From the NCBI RefSeq assembly GCF_030272615.1, contig NC_081408.1, forward strand, positions 407,866,889-407,928,888: a stretch of 62,000 nt of DNA, given 5' to 3'. This stretch comes from Cryptomeria japonica. Its lineage: Eukaryota; Streptophyta; Pinopsida; Cupressales; Cupressaceae. Of the stretch, positions 37,201 through 46,679 are shown piece by piece. The position numbers and the translations under genes were made by a program. Positions within the stretch are counted from its first letter, which is position 1. Each line of letters begins with the position of its first letter. The notes under the pieces were generated by a model. It had not been told where the DNA came from. It did no database searches and was given only the letters and a program-made list of their open reading frames with translations.

Positions 37201-38489
37201 GTAGTTTTCATAATGCCATATATTGATAGTGCATACAAAAATCAACCATAGCATCTGTGTAGCACTATTCAAAATTCCATGAGAACATTGCCTTAGAAAC
37301 CAAAAGGACAGTTATGAAGGGGTTTTCCTGCAATTTGAAGGACTCATTCAAATTTACAATCATAAGAACCTGTTCCTATCATAGACTATTGACAGTCCAC
37401 CAAAATGTAGACCTCGTTTGATAGAAATAATAGCAGCATTTTAAAATGCAAAATGTCAAAGATCACTGAAAACTTTCAAATATTCTTGTAGCAGCATAAG
37501 TAACAGAGATACAACTACATGCAAAGAGACCTATACTATAAGCATCTATAGGTTCATAGCACTTCATGCATAAGAGGTAAATGAACTGTATGAAAGCAAT
37601 TTTTTAATAGAGATTCTCACTGTCAAGTAACAATAAAGAGTTTACCATCAAGAACTTTCAGCAATCTAATCGAAGGGGCAAAGAAAAGTTACAAGTTCAT
37701 AAAAGCCATAGTCACAGCCTTGAAGACAGAGATGACACCTACAGAATGAAAAAGATAGCAAGGAATCCAAGCGGCAGATAAAGAACTTTCAAAACCATAA
37801 GCAGTTCCAAGTCATGCCTATATTTAGGGTTTCATCCAAAAACCCTAAATATATCCATGATTTGAAACAAAGTTCCCAAAATAATTGCAAATAGACAGAG
37901 GAAAGCCATAGAGGGAAGCATATTTAAATAAATTATCTTTTATACAAAAACCTACATTAGATCCATGGGAAAAGCAGATATTATATTTTCAAAAAGTGGC
38001 AACTTGAGAGAAGCGACAGAGATATAAAAAAAGAAAGCACATACAACACCACCAAGATGCAGAAGGTGCAAGTCTCTCTTCAATGCCCAGTTCGAACCCA
38101 GAAAGCATCTCTTCAACAGTAAATAATTCAAAATGCATGGCTGCCAAGGAGACAGTTTTCTCGGATAAGGGCAAAAAGAAAGAAAGTTTGCAATTCATCT
38201 TTTTAGGGTTCTCATGCTTTTACATGTCGTGCCCTGATCTCTTTTTGAATTTTGATGGGTTTGTTTTTATTTTCAAAGCTGCTACTAATTGTAATATAGT
38301 GGTCGAGTTTCGTAACTCCCACTAGGACTTTATGTCCTAAGTCTTCACAGTCGTAGGGGGCTTAAAAACCATTTGTATTTTTAAGTGCCTGATTTTGTTG
38401 TATTATTATTATATTTAATACATTAATAATGGCAAATAATAAAAGAAAAATAATTGCACACACTATTATTAATATAATAAATATAATAA

Positions 38490-38606
38490 TAAATAATTAA
38501 TTATTTTACTTACATAAATAGAAGTACAAATAAAAAGCAAAATAAATATTATTTAATCTTTATTTAAAATACTTCTATTTATTTAAATAAAATAATTAAT
38601 AAATTG
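38490..38606. repeat. imperfect foldback (inverted repeat)
   Basis: ATAAATAGAAGTA (38514-38526) is the exact reverse complement of TACTTCTATTTAT (38570-38582). The pairing extends outward with few mismatches through TAATTATTTTA-type sequence, giving a stem of about 30 bases with a 43-base loop. It could be a small MITE-like element, but no clear TSD is seen. Confidence 0.6.
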
Positions 38607-38643
38607 CACTTAGAGATGTCTTTCTTTCCATTTCAAGCATAAA

Positions 38644-38692
38644 TATTAAAGTGATACTGTTATAAATCACTTTTAATAATTTATTATATAGA
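38644..38692. repeat. second short foldback
   Basis: AAATATTAAAGTGAT pairs with ATCACTTTTAATAATTT across a loop around 38660-38668, with one bulge. It lies just 3' of the larger foldback. Confidence 0.5.
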
Positions 38693-38984
38693 TATAATAA
38701 GGGATGAAATCATGCATATGCAATAAATATTAAAAGTGAAAGTCATGTCGACTAGACTTTAATTTATTTTTTTTAAATTCCCCTTATTACACACACATGC
38801 ATAAAATAGGAAGAGATTTGCAGAAGATCAGTTTCAACAGCAGTTCAGAGGTGGTTTGAGGCAGTTATCAGCAGATTGAATCTATTTTCAGAGTCTTTTT
38901 GGGTTACACATTGACTTGAGGGTTATCTGGTAGCATTATTGCATCTTTCCATGTAGATTTGGCACCTACTTTTCAGGTTTTTTC

Positions 38985-38989
38985 CTTGT
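38985..38989. repeat. left TSD of candidate 3.6-kb solo LTR
   Basis: CTTGT, repeated at 42566-42570. Confidence 0.7.
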
Positions 38990-39082
38990 TGTAATAACCC
39001 ACCATAATTGAATCAACAAAATTGAGTATTTTTTTTTTTTTTGTTTAATGTAATCATTATGTTTTATTCAATTGCATACTCT

Positions 39083-39281
39083 GGGCATCCATCCATTTAG
39101 GATTAGGCATTCATCCATCCAGGATGAGCATCTAACCATACGGGTTAGGCAATTGTCCATACGGGACATAAGATTCCATCTATCCAATATGGGATAGGCA
39201 TCTACCCATACGGGGTAGGCATCTATCCAAACGGGATAGGCATCTACCCATACAGGGTAGGCATCTACCCAAATGGGATAG
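39083..39281. repeat. 21-bp tandem array inside the solo LTR
   Basis: About nine diverged copies of GGCATCTACCCATACGGGGTA. The last four units are the most regular, alternating between CCCATACGGGGTA-like and CCAAACGGGATA-like versions. Each unit can form a weak TACCC/GGGTA pairing. Confidence 0.85.
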
Positions 39282-39607
39282 GAGATGCTCTGGCCAGAGA
39301 CTTAGACTCATCGGGACCATTCAGGTCCTGAGCCACTCACTAAGTACTACACTCTTCTAACAAAAGTGCACCGAGGTCGCCATCCTTAGGAGTAATTAAA
39401 TAATACAAGCTTGAATTCTGCCTCGGAATTTGGCTTAAAGCCTCGGGAAGTCAAGCGAATCCATACGGGATTCCTTTCGAGTATGCATTAAATTTCTTTT
39501 TTTTTCAATTTAATTATCTTATCTTTCAATTAGGATTCTTACTCAACCAAGCCTAGACCCCACCCACGAACGCCTGAGTACGAGGGACAACTTCGTCCCA
39601 AGACTGC

Positions 39608-39651
39608 CTACATACCCGTTTCGGCACGGGATCAAGGCGTAAAGTATGTAG
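39608..39651. repeat. nested hairpin in the solo LTR
   Basis: CTACATAC (39608-39615) pairs perfectly with GTATGTAG (39644-39651). Inside it CCCGT (39615-39619) pairs with ACGGG (39626-39630) across a TTCGGC loop. The CTGCCTAC...GATCAAGGCGTA...GTAGTTC context resembles a motif I associate with LTRs of large plant gypsy elements; this is from memory and unverified. Confidence 0.75.
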
Positions 39652-40827
39652 TTCTATTTTCTATTCTATGGTTTGATGTAAACTGATTTGTGGGTATGCA
39701 ACCCTTTCTAGGGTCAATGTCCCAGACAGTTTCTCTGCGGTTGCTACCCACGATGGTAGCGCTTAAGCGAAGGCTCAAGATGGCCTATTGCTTGTGGCCT
39801 AAAAATAACTAGATCCTAATTCTTATCATGAGCGTCACCCTTGACCAAATTGCAAATCACCAATATCCCTTCCAGATAAAAAAAAAAAAAAAGAAATCAA
39901 TTTCATGAGAGCATTTAACTTGACCATCCCTAAAAGGGGTTTACTACGGTTTATCTCAATGGATATGAAAATCATTTAAAAGATATCTTATTAAATTATC
40001 GATCCAAGGGGGATTACCCGCCCCTTGGATTTTAACTTCCAAGTGTCCCTTATTACTCCCCGACGATTTATAGGGACGATGCCACAGACGTCGTTGATGC
40101 AGCTTTATTAGGCGTTAAGTGCAGTAGTTCAACACGACGGCATTACCCGTAAGCGTCACCCAGAGGCACGGTATATACCGAACGCTACTAGTTTTGGTTT
40201 TCCAACTTCCTTTGTTTAGTTTCTAAACTAAGAGCTTATGAAACATCATGCTTGAAATATAATTATGAAATGGATGTACATAATTTAAACTTTAAATACT
40301 ATTTGAAAAAGAGAAATATCATTATTCTACAATTAAACGAATTAATACATGTATTGGCATGGTAATGATAATTGTGAACTTACGTGCAATTGCTTGAAGA
40401 TAAAGAATGCGAAATAACATAAATGCAATGCAAAAGTAACGTCATTTACATACAAAATGCAGAAATGTTTTCTCTTATCACAAGACTAATTAATTATCAA
40501 GTTACTAATTCCACATGAGTGATTAGCATATACTTTTTGAAATTTTGGATCAAATTGAAATAATAAGACTTATTTGTTTTTAAGTAAATCAAAATCATTG
40601 ATCAAATAATCCAATAATTCCTTGAAACAATAATTTGATTTCCATCTTTTGCTAAGTTTTAAAAAAATAAATTTAACTAAACAATTATATAAGATCAAAA
40701 AAATTAACTTAAATTTAATTTAAAACAATAAAAAAAAAGTAATTTAAATTTTTAATTAAAAATGATTTTAAAAGTTTCATCGAAATTAATCATTAAGCAA
40801 AGTGAATTGTTTTAATATAGTAATTAG

Positions 40828-40956
40828 GGGGTGGGGACCACGGGTCCATCACCCCCTGCGGTCCTGCATGCGCAGGCCCGTAGGGGATGAGGGGGCCGCG
40901 TGGTCCCCTCCACTCCCCTGCGGCCACTTATGGTGACCGCAGGGTAGTGGGGGGTA
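40828..40956. repeat. GC-rich cluster of three hairpins
   Basis: In AT-rich surroundings this block folds into consecutive stems. The first is GGACC/GGTCC at about 40835-40848. The second is CCCCTGCGG-t-CCTGC (40853-40867) with GCAGG-c-CCGTAGGGG (40872-40886). The third is a long imperfect stem from 40902 to 40956, built on CCCTGCGG (40916-40923) and CCGCAGGG (40937-40944). Confidence 0.8.
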
Positions 40957-41255
40957 CCATTAACCCTGCAGTCTCAAAACTGCCGCCATGCGTACTTCTG
41001 ACATTTTCAGAGACCGTGCTAAAATAAATGCAGTACGCTATAATGATAATGTGGTGTTAGTATTAATATGTTAACATTGGAATAATCACTATATATATAT
41101 ATATATAAATTCTAATTTATAGTTTAATTTAAATGGGTACAGAAAGTAGATTTTGGATTATAAGGATAAAAACACTAAAGTAAACAATAAGGATTCATTC
41201 ACAGGGTGAATAATCCAGAAAGTTATTCTCATAGATAAACAATCCAGGAAGATGA

Positions 41256-41500
41256 AAGATAGATGATTATGCTGGGAAATGCAAGCTCATAAAATTTACA
41301 GAGATAACTTACATGTTGCTTCCTCACAGAGGTTTATTCTTAGAGATAAACAATCCAGATAAAATAATTGTTTCCAGCCATGAAGATAGATGAATTATGC
41401 TGGTAAATGCAAGCTCATAAGGTGTGTTTTTAATCTGATTTTCAATCTAAAACTTACAGAGATAAACTTATATTTTGCTTCTTCACAGAGAGTTATTCAC
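41256..41500. repeat. direct duplication in the solo LTR
   Basis: Two copies of AGATAGATGA(A)TTATGCTGG.AAATGCAAGCTCATAA, each followed by TTACAGAGATAA..., TTGCTTC.TCACAGAG and GTTATTC. Copies start at about 41258 and 41385, with an insertion in the second. Confidence 0.7.
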
Positions 41501-41809
41501 AGAGATAAAAAGAATAATCATACAGATTTAAATATTACAGGGAGAAATTTAGAATAATCGCAGTAAAATCTATCCTTACTTTCAACTAATTTTTTTTTCT
41601 ACAGAGAATTTATATAACCAGATACAGAGGAAATAATCACAGCGAAATCTCTTTAAAGGATGAGATTCAGATTTCTAATCAATAACCAGAGAGATGATTC
41701 TAGAGAAAAAAGAAAGATGGTTCTAATCTAGTTCTTCAGCAAGAATCGATTTAAAACTTAATAAGAAATTTTAAACAATTTTGATCTAATTCCTATCAAG
41801 AGATTGAAA

Positions 41810-41993
41810 TATATGGATCTAACTTCTTAAACAAATGAATCTAATTCTTATAAAAAAAAATTGAAAGTAATGGATCTAATTCTTATCAAGAATTTGAAAC
41901 AAATGAATCTAATTCTTAAACAAATTAATCTACTTATTATCAAAAATTTGAAACTAATGGATCTAATTTCTTAAACAAATTAATCTAATCTAA
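41810..41993. repeat. short tandem repeats (GGATCTAATTCTTA type)
   Basis: About six diverged units of ATGAATCTAATTCTTATCAA followed by AATTTGAAACAA, in tandem, A/T-rich. Confidence 0.7.
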
Positions 41994-42565
41994 ACTGCAG
42001 CAAGGATGAGATGCATGAAAACTCAATTGAAAGAACCTGGATGCTTGAAACTGGTGTAGAATCCCCTATGAATCTCCCTTGATCCTTCAAACTTGAAAGA
42101 AGTCCTTCAAAGCAAAATCTTAGCTATTCTCCAAAAATGAAATATGACTACCAAAGAAAAATTTACTTGAAGAATTTCTTTATGGAATTACCAACTCCCT
42201 TTTTTGAAAACTTGTATATCTTTTATAAGAAAAATCCCCAAATTCCACTACTTAAATTTTTAATTAAAAAAAAAAGATATTCTCTCCCAATTTGGCCTTC
42301 ATGCAAATTGATTAGACTTAGTGGGAGGAGTTACATGCAAGGTGGTGGAGAAGCCTCTAGAAGCTTCTTATTCTTCCTACAACATGTGCCATAATTTGGG
42401 TGAGGAAATTTAAATAAACAATTAAGAAAAAAAAAGTATATTTTCCATGTGTGTGTGTGTTTTATTATTTTTATTCCTTTATAATATTCATTCAATAGTT
42501 TATCCAAAAGAAATATAATAGAGTTTGTATTTTAAATCCAAAGGTGATAAAGGAGGGTTGTGACA

Positions 42566-42570
42566 CTTGT
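42566..42570. repeat. right TSD of candidate 3.6-kb solo LTR
   Basis: CTTGT, identical to 38985-38989, directly after ...TTGTGACA. Confidence 0.7.
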
Positions 42571-43439
42571 GCTCGGATTTCAGACTTGAGTTCACCTTTT
42601 TAGGAGTGCAATTCATTCTTTTAGGGTTACATGCCTTATTATTGTATATAGAGGAAAGCTTGCTAGCTTTTTTCTCAGTTCTGGCCTTTGTTATTCTCTT
42701 GCCTTAAGAGAATTTGCAGAGATTTGTAGCTTATTTTTTATTCATTTGATATAGAGAGATTTATAGCAGTGTTTTCAGTTCTATATTTAGCATGACTCCT
42801 TTTATTTGCAGAATTTCGTAAGTTTACCTTTGTGATTGTGTTTGTTTATGATAGATTTGATAGAAGTAATTCTTGTGTTTCATCTAAAGCCTTGAATCTT
42901 TCGTCTCTTTAATGTGCATGCATCATTGTTTTTTAGCAAATCGTAGGTTTTAGTTTGTGTTGCAGGTTTTATGTTAAAATTTGGTTTTGAAATCTCTTTT
43001 CCTTCCAAGTTTTGCTAATTCCTTAACATTTCTAGGAATCGATTTTGTGATTGAAAAGATAATTACTTTGTGTGAACAGAATTTTGTGGGTTTTTGTGAG
43101 TTATCATTGAAAGTTTCATCATCATAGTTTGGTGCATCACCTCCTAGAGTAGCTTCAATTTTTTAGATTTTTTCAATTATCTCTTACTCTTTTCCACACC
43201 CATTTTTAGTTTTAGGAGGCATTCAAAGGGAGCCAACCCATAACCCAGAGATTTGATCTCATTATGAGCTGACCCACAAGCTCAATTTCATTTCCATGTT
43301 GCACGAGATTGCTCAAGTACTGGTACCGATTTACTTGGTAGAAGCAGGTGCATCCTTCATGACAACAGTTATATGGAGCCTAATCAAACTCGAAGGTTAA
43401 ATTTTTCTTACTTTTATTAATGTAGTTTCTCCCCAAATT
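42571..43439. other. gene-free T-rich stretch
   Basis: No reading frame or repeat boundary can be supported. The texture (AGCTTGCTAGC..., TTTGCAG..., frequent TTTAG) continues that of the sequence left of the solo LTR, consistent with one host sequence split by the insertion. Confidence 0.45.
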
Positions 43440-43865
43440 ATTCAACAGGGGTTTGAGGGCAGCACCGCCAAGACGAGGTCAAGGGACAGCACCCCTTGCG
43501 GGGTCCAAGGGCAACAACGGACTTATTATTTTATAAAGGTGTCGAGAGTTATTTTTCTATTGGCTGACATGTTTTAACCCTCATTTTGTAATCAACATAA
43601 TTCCTAATAAAAAGGCTAAGAGTTAGGGTTTTCTATAGAAAAATTTTGTAGCATTTTGCAGTAGTATTGAGTTGCAAGGGATTAATGGTTGTAATTGGTT
43701 CGATTTACTGGATAATAATATTGGACTCTATGTTTGGTGGATGTAGCCCGAGTTTGGGTGAAACACGTTAAAATTGTCTCCTCTCTGTTATTATTTCTAC
43801 ATTTTTCATTCCTCAATTTAATATCTGCATATAATTGATATTTTCTGCATGCAAATCCTAACAAA
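43440..43865 (+). repeat. LTR-like remnant with GC-rich module, TATA box and U5-like motif
   Basis: In plus-strand order there is a GC-rich module (GAGGGCAGCACCGCCAAG, AAGGGACAGCACCCCTTG, GGGGTCCAAGGGC; 43451-43515), a TATA-like TTATTTTATAAAGG (about 43528-43541) and TTAGGGTTTTCTATAG (about 43622). Then comes TGGATGTAGCCCGAG...GGGTGAAACACGTTAAAA (43738-43775). Finally there is an end-like CCTAACA at about 43856-43862. The GTGGATGTAG...GAACCACGTTAAA theme is typical of the R-U5 part of plant copia LTRs. The other LTR edge, PBS and TSD were not found. Confidence 0.45.
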
Positions 43866-46590
43866 AACTTGCACAAAATTCATATTATTTAAAAATGATA
43901 CCTTTTAGTAAATAGGAAATCAAATAAGTATGCACGATTAACATCTTACTTATAAATTATAGAAATTTAAATGTATGAAATAAGCTTAGAATTGTACAAC
44001 AATTAAATAATATGGGCATAGTAGAGAGAAATTATAGATAAGCATAGCAAGATTATATATCAATTTTTGTTACACATGGCATGAAAGGTTAGAATTTCAC
44101 ACTCATACTTTGCTTAATTAATTAAAGATAATGAAACACAATCTTCTACCTTGAAGGCCAAAATATCAGAAGGGTCTATTTTTTCCTCTTCAAAAAAGTC
44201 CCTCACAATAAGTATTACATAGATATCTATACCATTAGTAGGATGGTGTAGAATTCCAACAATGCAATGTCACATGTGACTATGCTCTACATGGGTTTGA
44301 CTATTTAATTGTAAGTGCATTGTCATCTTACTAATCTTCATTACTTTGTAACCATCCCACAAGTATAGTCAATTGAAAGTGCATTGTCATCTTACTAAGC
44401 TTCATTACTTTGTAACCATCCCACAAGTATGGTCATGGATATGCTTCAAAGAAAAGAGTCAAGTGCTTGATAGTATCTTGTGCTATGATTTTTTTTGGTT
44501 GCCATTGTTGATGATGACACATATTTTTTGTTTATCGGCCTATCACTTTATATTAAAGAGACACTTGCATTGTTGGGATTAAGTGTTGTACACCATTGCA
44601 TTAAATGATTTATCATAATGTTGTAATAAAATAATTATTTAGTTGTGGTGCTTCTAGGAGACATGTTTAGCCACATTAGATAATTATTTGGGACCACTTA
44701 TAAAGTTGCATTGTAACATTGGGTTAGCTACTTTATATGTGTGCAAGACAAACTAATTAATTAGGGAGAAATATTTAATATTGTGAGAACTTGGTATCAA
44801 ATATTAAATGAGGGGTCAATGGTTTTGGGGCACAATTTTATTTTATTACTTGATTGTCTTTGTGTGATCTTGAGTCTATAATAACAAGAACATATTTAGT
44901 GGTTAGGGTTGGTTGGGTGACTGGGTTGTCATATTATTGAGTCCTGTTTGGGAGTAAATATGTGAAGCATAGCGGATGCATGCTTGAACATGTGGAGGAT
45001 GCATTAAAGAGGCTTGATGTTCAAAAGTATTCACTGTAATATTTTAAGTGCATGTATTTTTATTTTGTGAAATAATAAATGTATGGATGATTTTTGAGGT
45101 TGATTTTTTCCCTCTTAAGGGTTTTCATAGGGTATATCTTATATTATCTTGTGGCTTGTCTATTTGATCTATGCATTGTGGTTATTTTGTAAGCTTGTAT
45201 GCATGTTTTCTTCTCATGCGGTTATGTAGAAAATGGATAAATGTAATTGGGTATATGCATGAATTATTAACACACATTCCTCTAAATATCAATTTTCATG
45301 GACTTTTGTTGAGACACAAATGCCCCTTCTAAGATCAATATCAAGTTACATACGATTTTGTGTGTCTTGCACAATTAGAGATTGTTGTGTATGTTTAGCA
45401 TCATTGTGGGAAGTAATGTGATGGAAATCACACCACTTGTCACCTCACTTCTTCTTTCCATCTTCCTTACTTGATATGAACATTTTTTTAGCTTTAGAGT
45501 TCTAAACTAAGGATTTGAAGTTCTAGTGTTACTTCTAGACAAGGGAACTTTTCATCTATACCAAAATCTTGAAAATATTTTCCTATGTAGGATTACTCCA
45601 ATATGAATAAAAATTCTTCTTAATCTTTTCTTTGGAATCAATCTTGGATGCATGGTGAAAATATTGACTCAAAGTATCTAAGGTGAAGAACATTTTTTTT
45701 GTGAATGTAAGGTGATAACTCTCTTATGTATTTAAGTACCTTTGTTGCCTAGAAGTATCATCATGTAGGGAGATAAAGTAGTCATGGAATTTGTTGTAGT
45801 CTTAAAATAACTTTTCATTTTACTACCATATATGTTGAAGATTCAGTTACTCATCCTCAAAATTCTTGAGAGTATTCCTCCTACAAAGCATTAATGGAGT
45901 TACATGTCAATCAAATTATTTTCCTTTTCACATTTTGTCTTCAACATATACCACTAATGGGACACAAAAATAGACATATTAAATTTTTATCACCTCTAAA
46001 TTGATTTACAAGAAAATATTCTTAGTTGTCACACCTAGACATCCAGCAATGTGGCATCTATTTTACTTTAGATTCAAATATATACAAATTAACTTGTACC
46101 TTAAAAGTATCTTGTCATTACACAAACATAGGCAATTTGGTGTGTTTTAGGACAAGTCGAAGCTAAAACATGAAAGCCTAAAATTTACGAAGAGCCCCTC
46201 GCATTGTGCTTCCAAATCTTATTAGATTATGTGTCAAACATCAAAAAGCATTAAGGTATTTCTAATGGTTTTTTGCATCCACCGTTATGTTCTAGTGATA
46301 TACGATTGGTAAACCAAAAGATTAACCATGATAACGTCATTCTTTTGTTGTGCACGTGTTTGTACTCGCATGTGAACTATGTTCTTATAAATAATACATA
46401 TTGATCTATTAGTTACACAGAGGACAAACCATTCCTATGAAAGATGCAGTTTATAGATACATGAGGAAAGAAAACACAATTTTAAGTAGGAGACTTCAGT
46501 AAAGATGCTACTTCTATTATAGATATCATAGATAAGAATGAAGATACTTGTGAACAAACAAGGGGAAACTCCAAAAAATCATTTGAGAAC
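43866..46590. other. anonymous sequence without genes
   Basis: About 2.7 kb with no supported frame. The only clear structure is the 64-bp tandem duplication at 44307-44434. Confidence 0.5.
44307..44434. repeat. 64-bp tandem duplication
   Basis: Copies 44307-44370 and 44371-44434 start AATTGTAAGTGCATTGTC and AATTGAAAGTGCATTGTC and differ at three positions, so the duplication is recent relative to its surroundings. Confidence 0.95.
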
Positions 46591-46591
46591 A

Positions 46592-46673
46592 CTCTAAGAT
46601 ATCATTTGTGCACTAAGGAATCCTAGATAAGATTTGAGATTGCTCCAAGATATCATTTGTGCACTATGGAATC
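46592..46673. repeat. 51-bp spaced duplication
   Basis: CTCTAAGATATCATTTGTGC... (46592-46622) recurs as CTCCAAGATATCATTTGTGC... (46643-46673), matching at 29 of 31 positions. Confidence 0.85.
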
Positions 46674-46679
46674 ATTTTG

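Larger units (their letters stand above)
34278..38989. other. gene-free AT-rich region with foldbacks
   Basis: About 4.7 kb with no supported gene. The plus strand from 34.4 to 37.9 kb is A-rich with frequent CAGTC and ACAG words, a texture suggesting an old LTR or other repeat, but no boundary is seen. An 81-codon open frame (38083-38325) and its minus-strand overlap show no motif. At 38.44-38.75 kb the sequence becomes extremely AT-rich and contains two foldbacks. Confidence 0.5.
38990..42565. mobile_element. candidate long solo LTR (3,576 bp), hairpin-rich
   Basis: The sequence begins TGTAATAACCC (38990) and ends GGGTTGTGACA (42565). It has TG...CA ends and terminal inverted repeats matching at 9 of 11 positions. 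Perfect 5-bp TSDs CTTGT flank it. No coding domains, internal LTR copy, PBS or PPT is seen, so a solo LTR of a gypsy-type element is the simplest reading; a non-autonomous element is possible. It holds a 21-bp tandem array (39083-39281), a nested hairpin (39608-39651), a 10-bp hairpin (40002-40030), a GC-rich hairpin cluster (40828-40956), a TA microsatellite (about 41090-41107) and duplicated A-rich segments (41256-41990). CpG is better kept in 39.4-41.0 kb than in neighbouring DNA, suggesting a younger insertion. Orientation is undecided. Confidence 0.7.

Noticed and set aside
37989-38325. Overlapping frames on both strands near 38.1 kb
   Set aside because: No recognisable domain or regulatory context. 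Overlapping antisense frames of this length are expected by chance.
41090-41107. TA-repeat as a functional element
   Set aside because: A simple microsatellite with no sign of a role.
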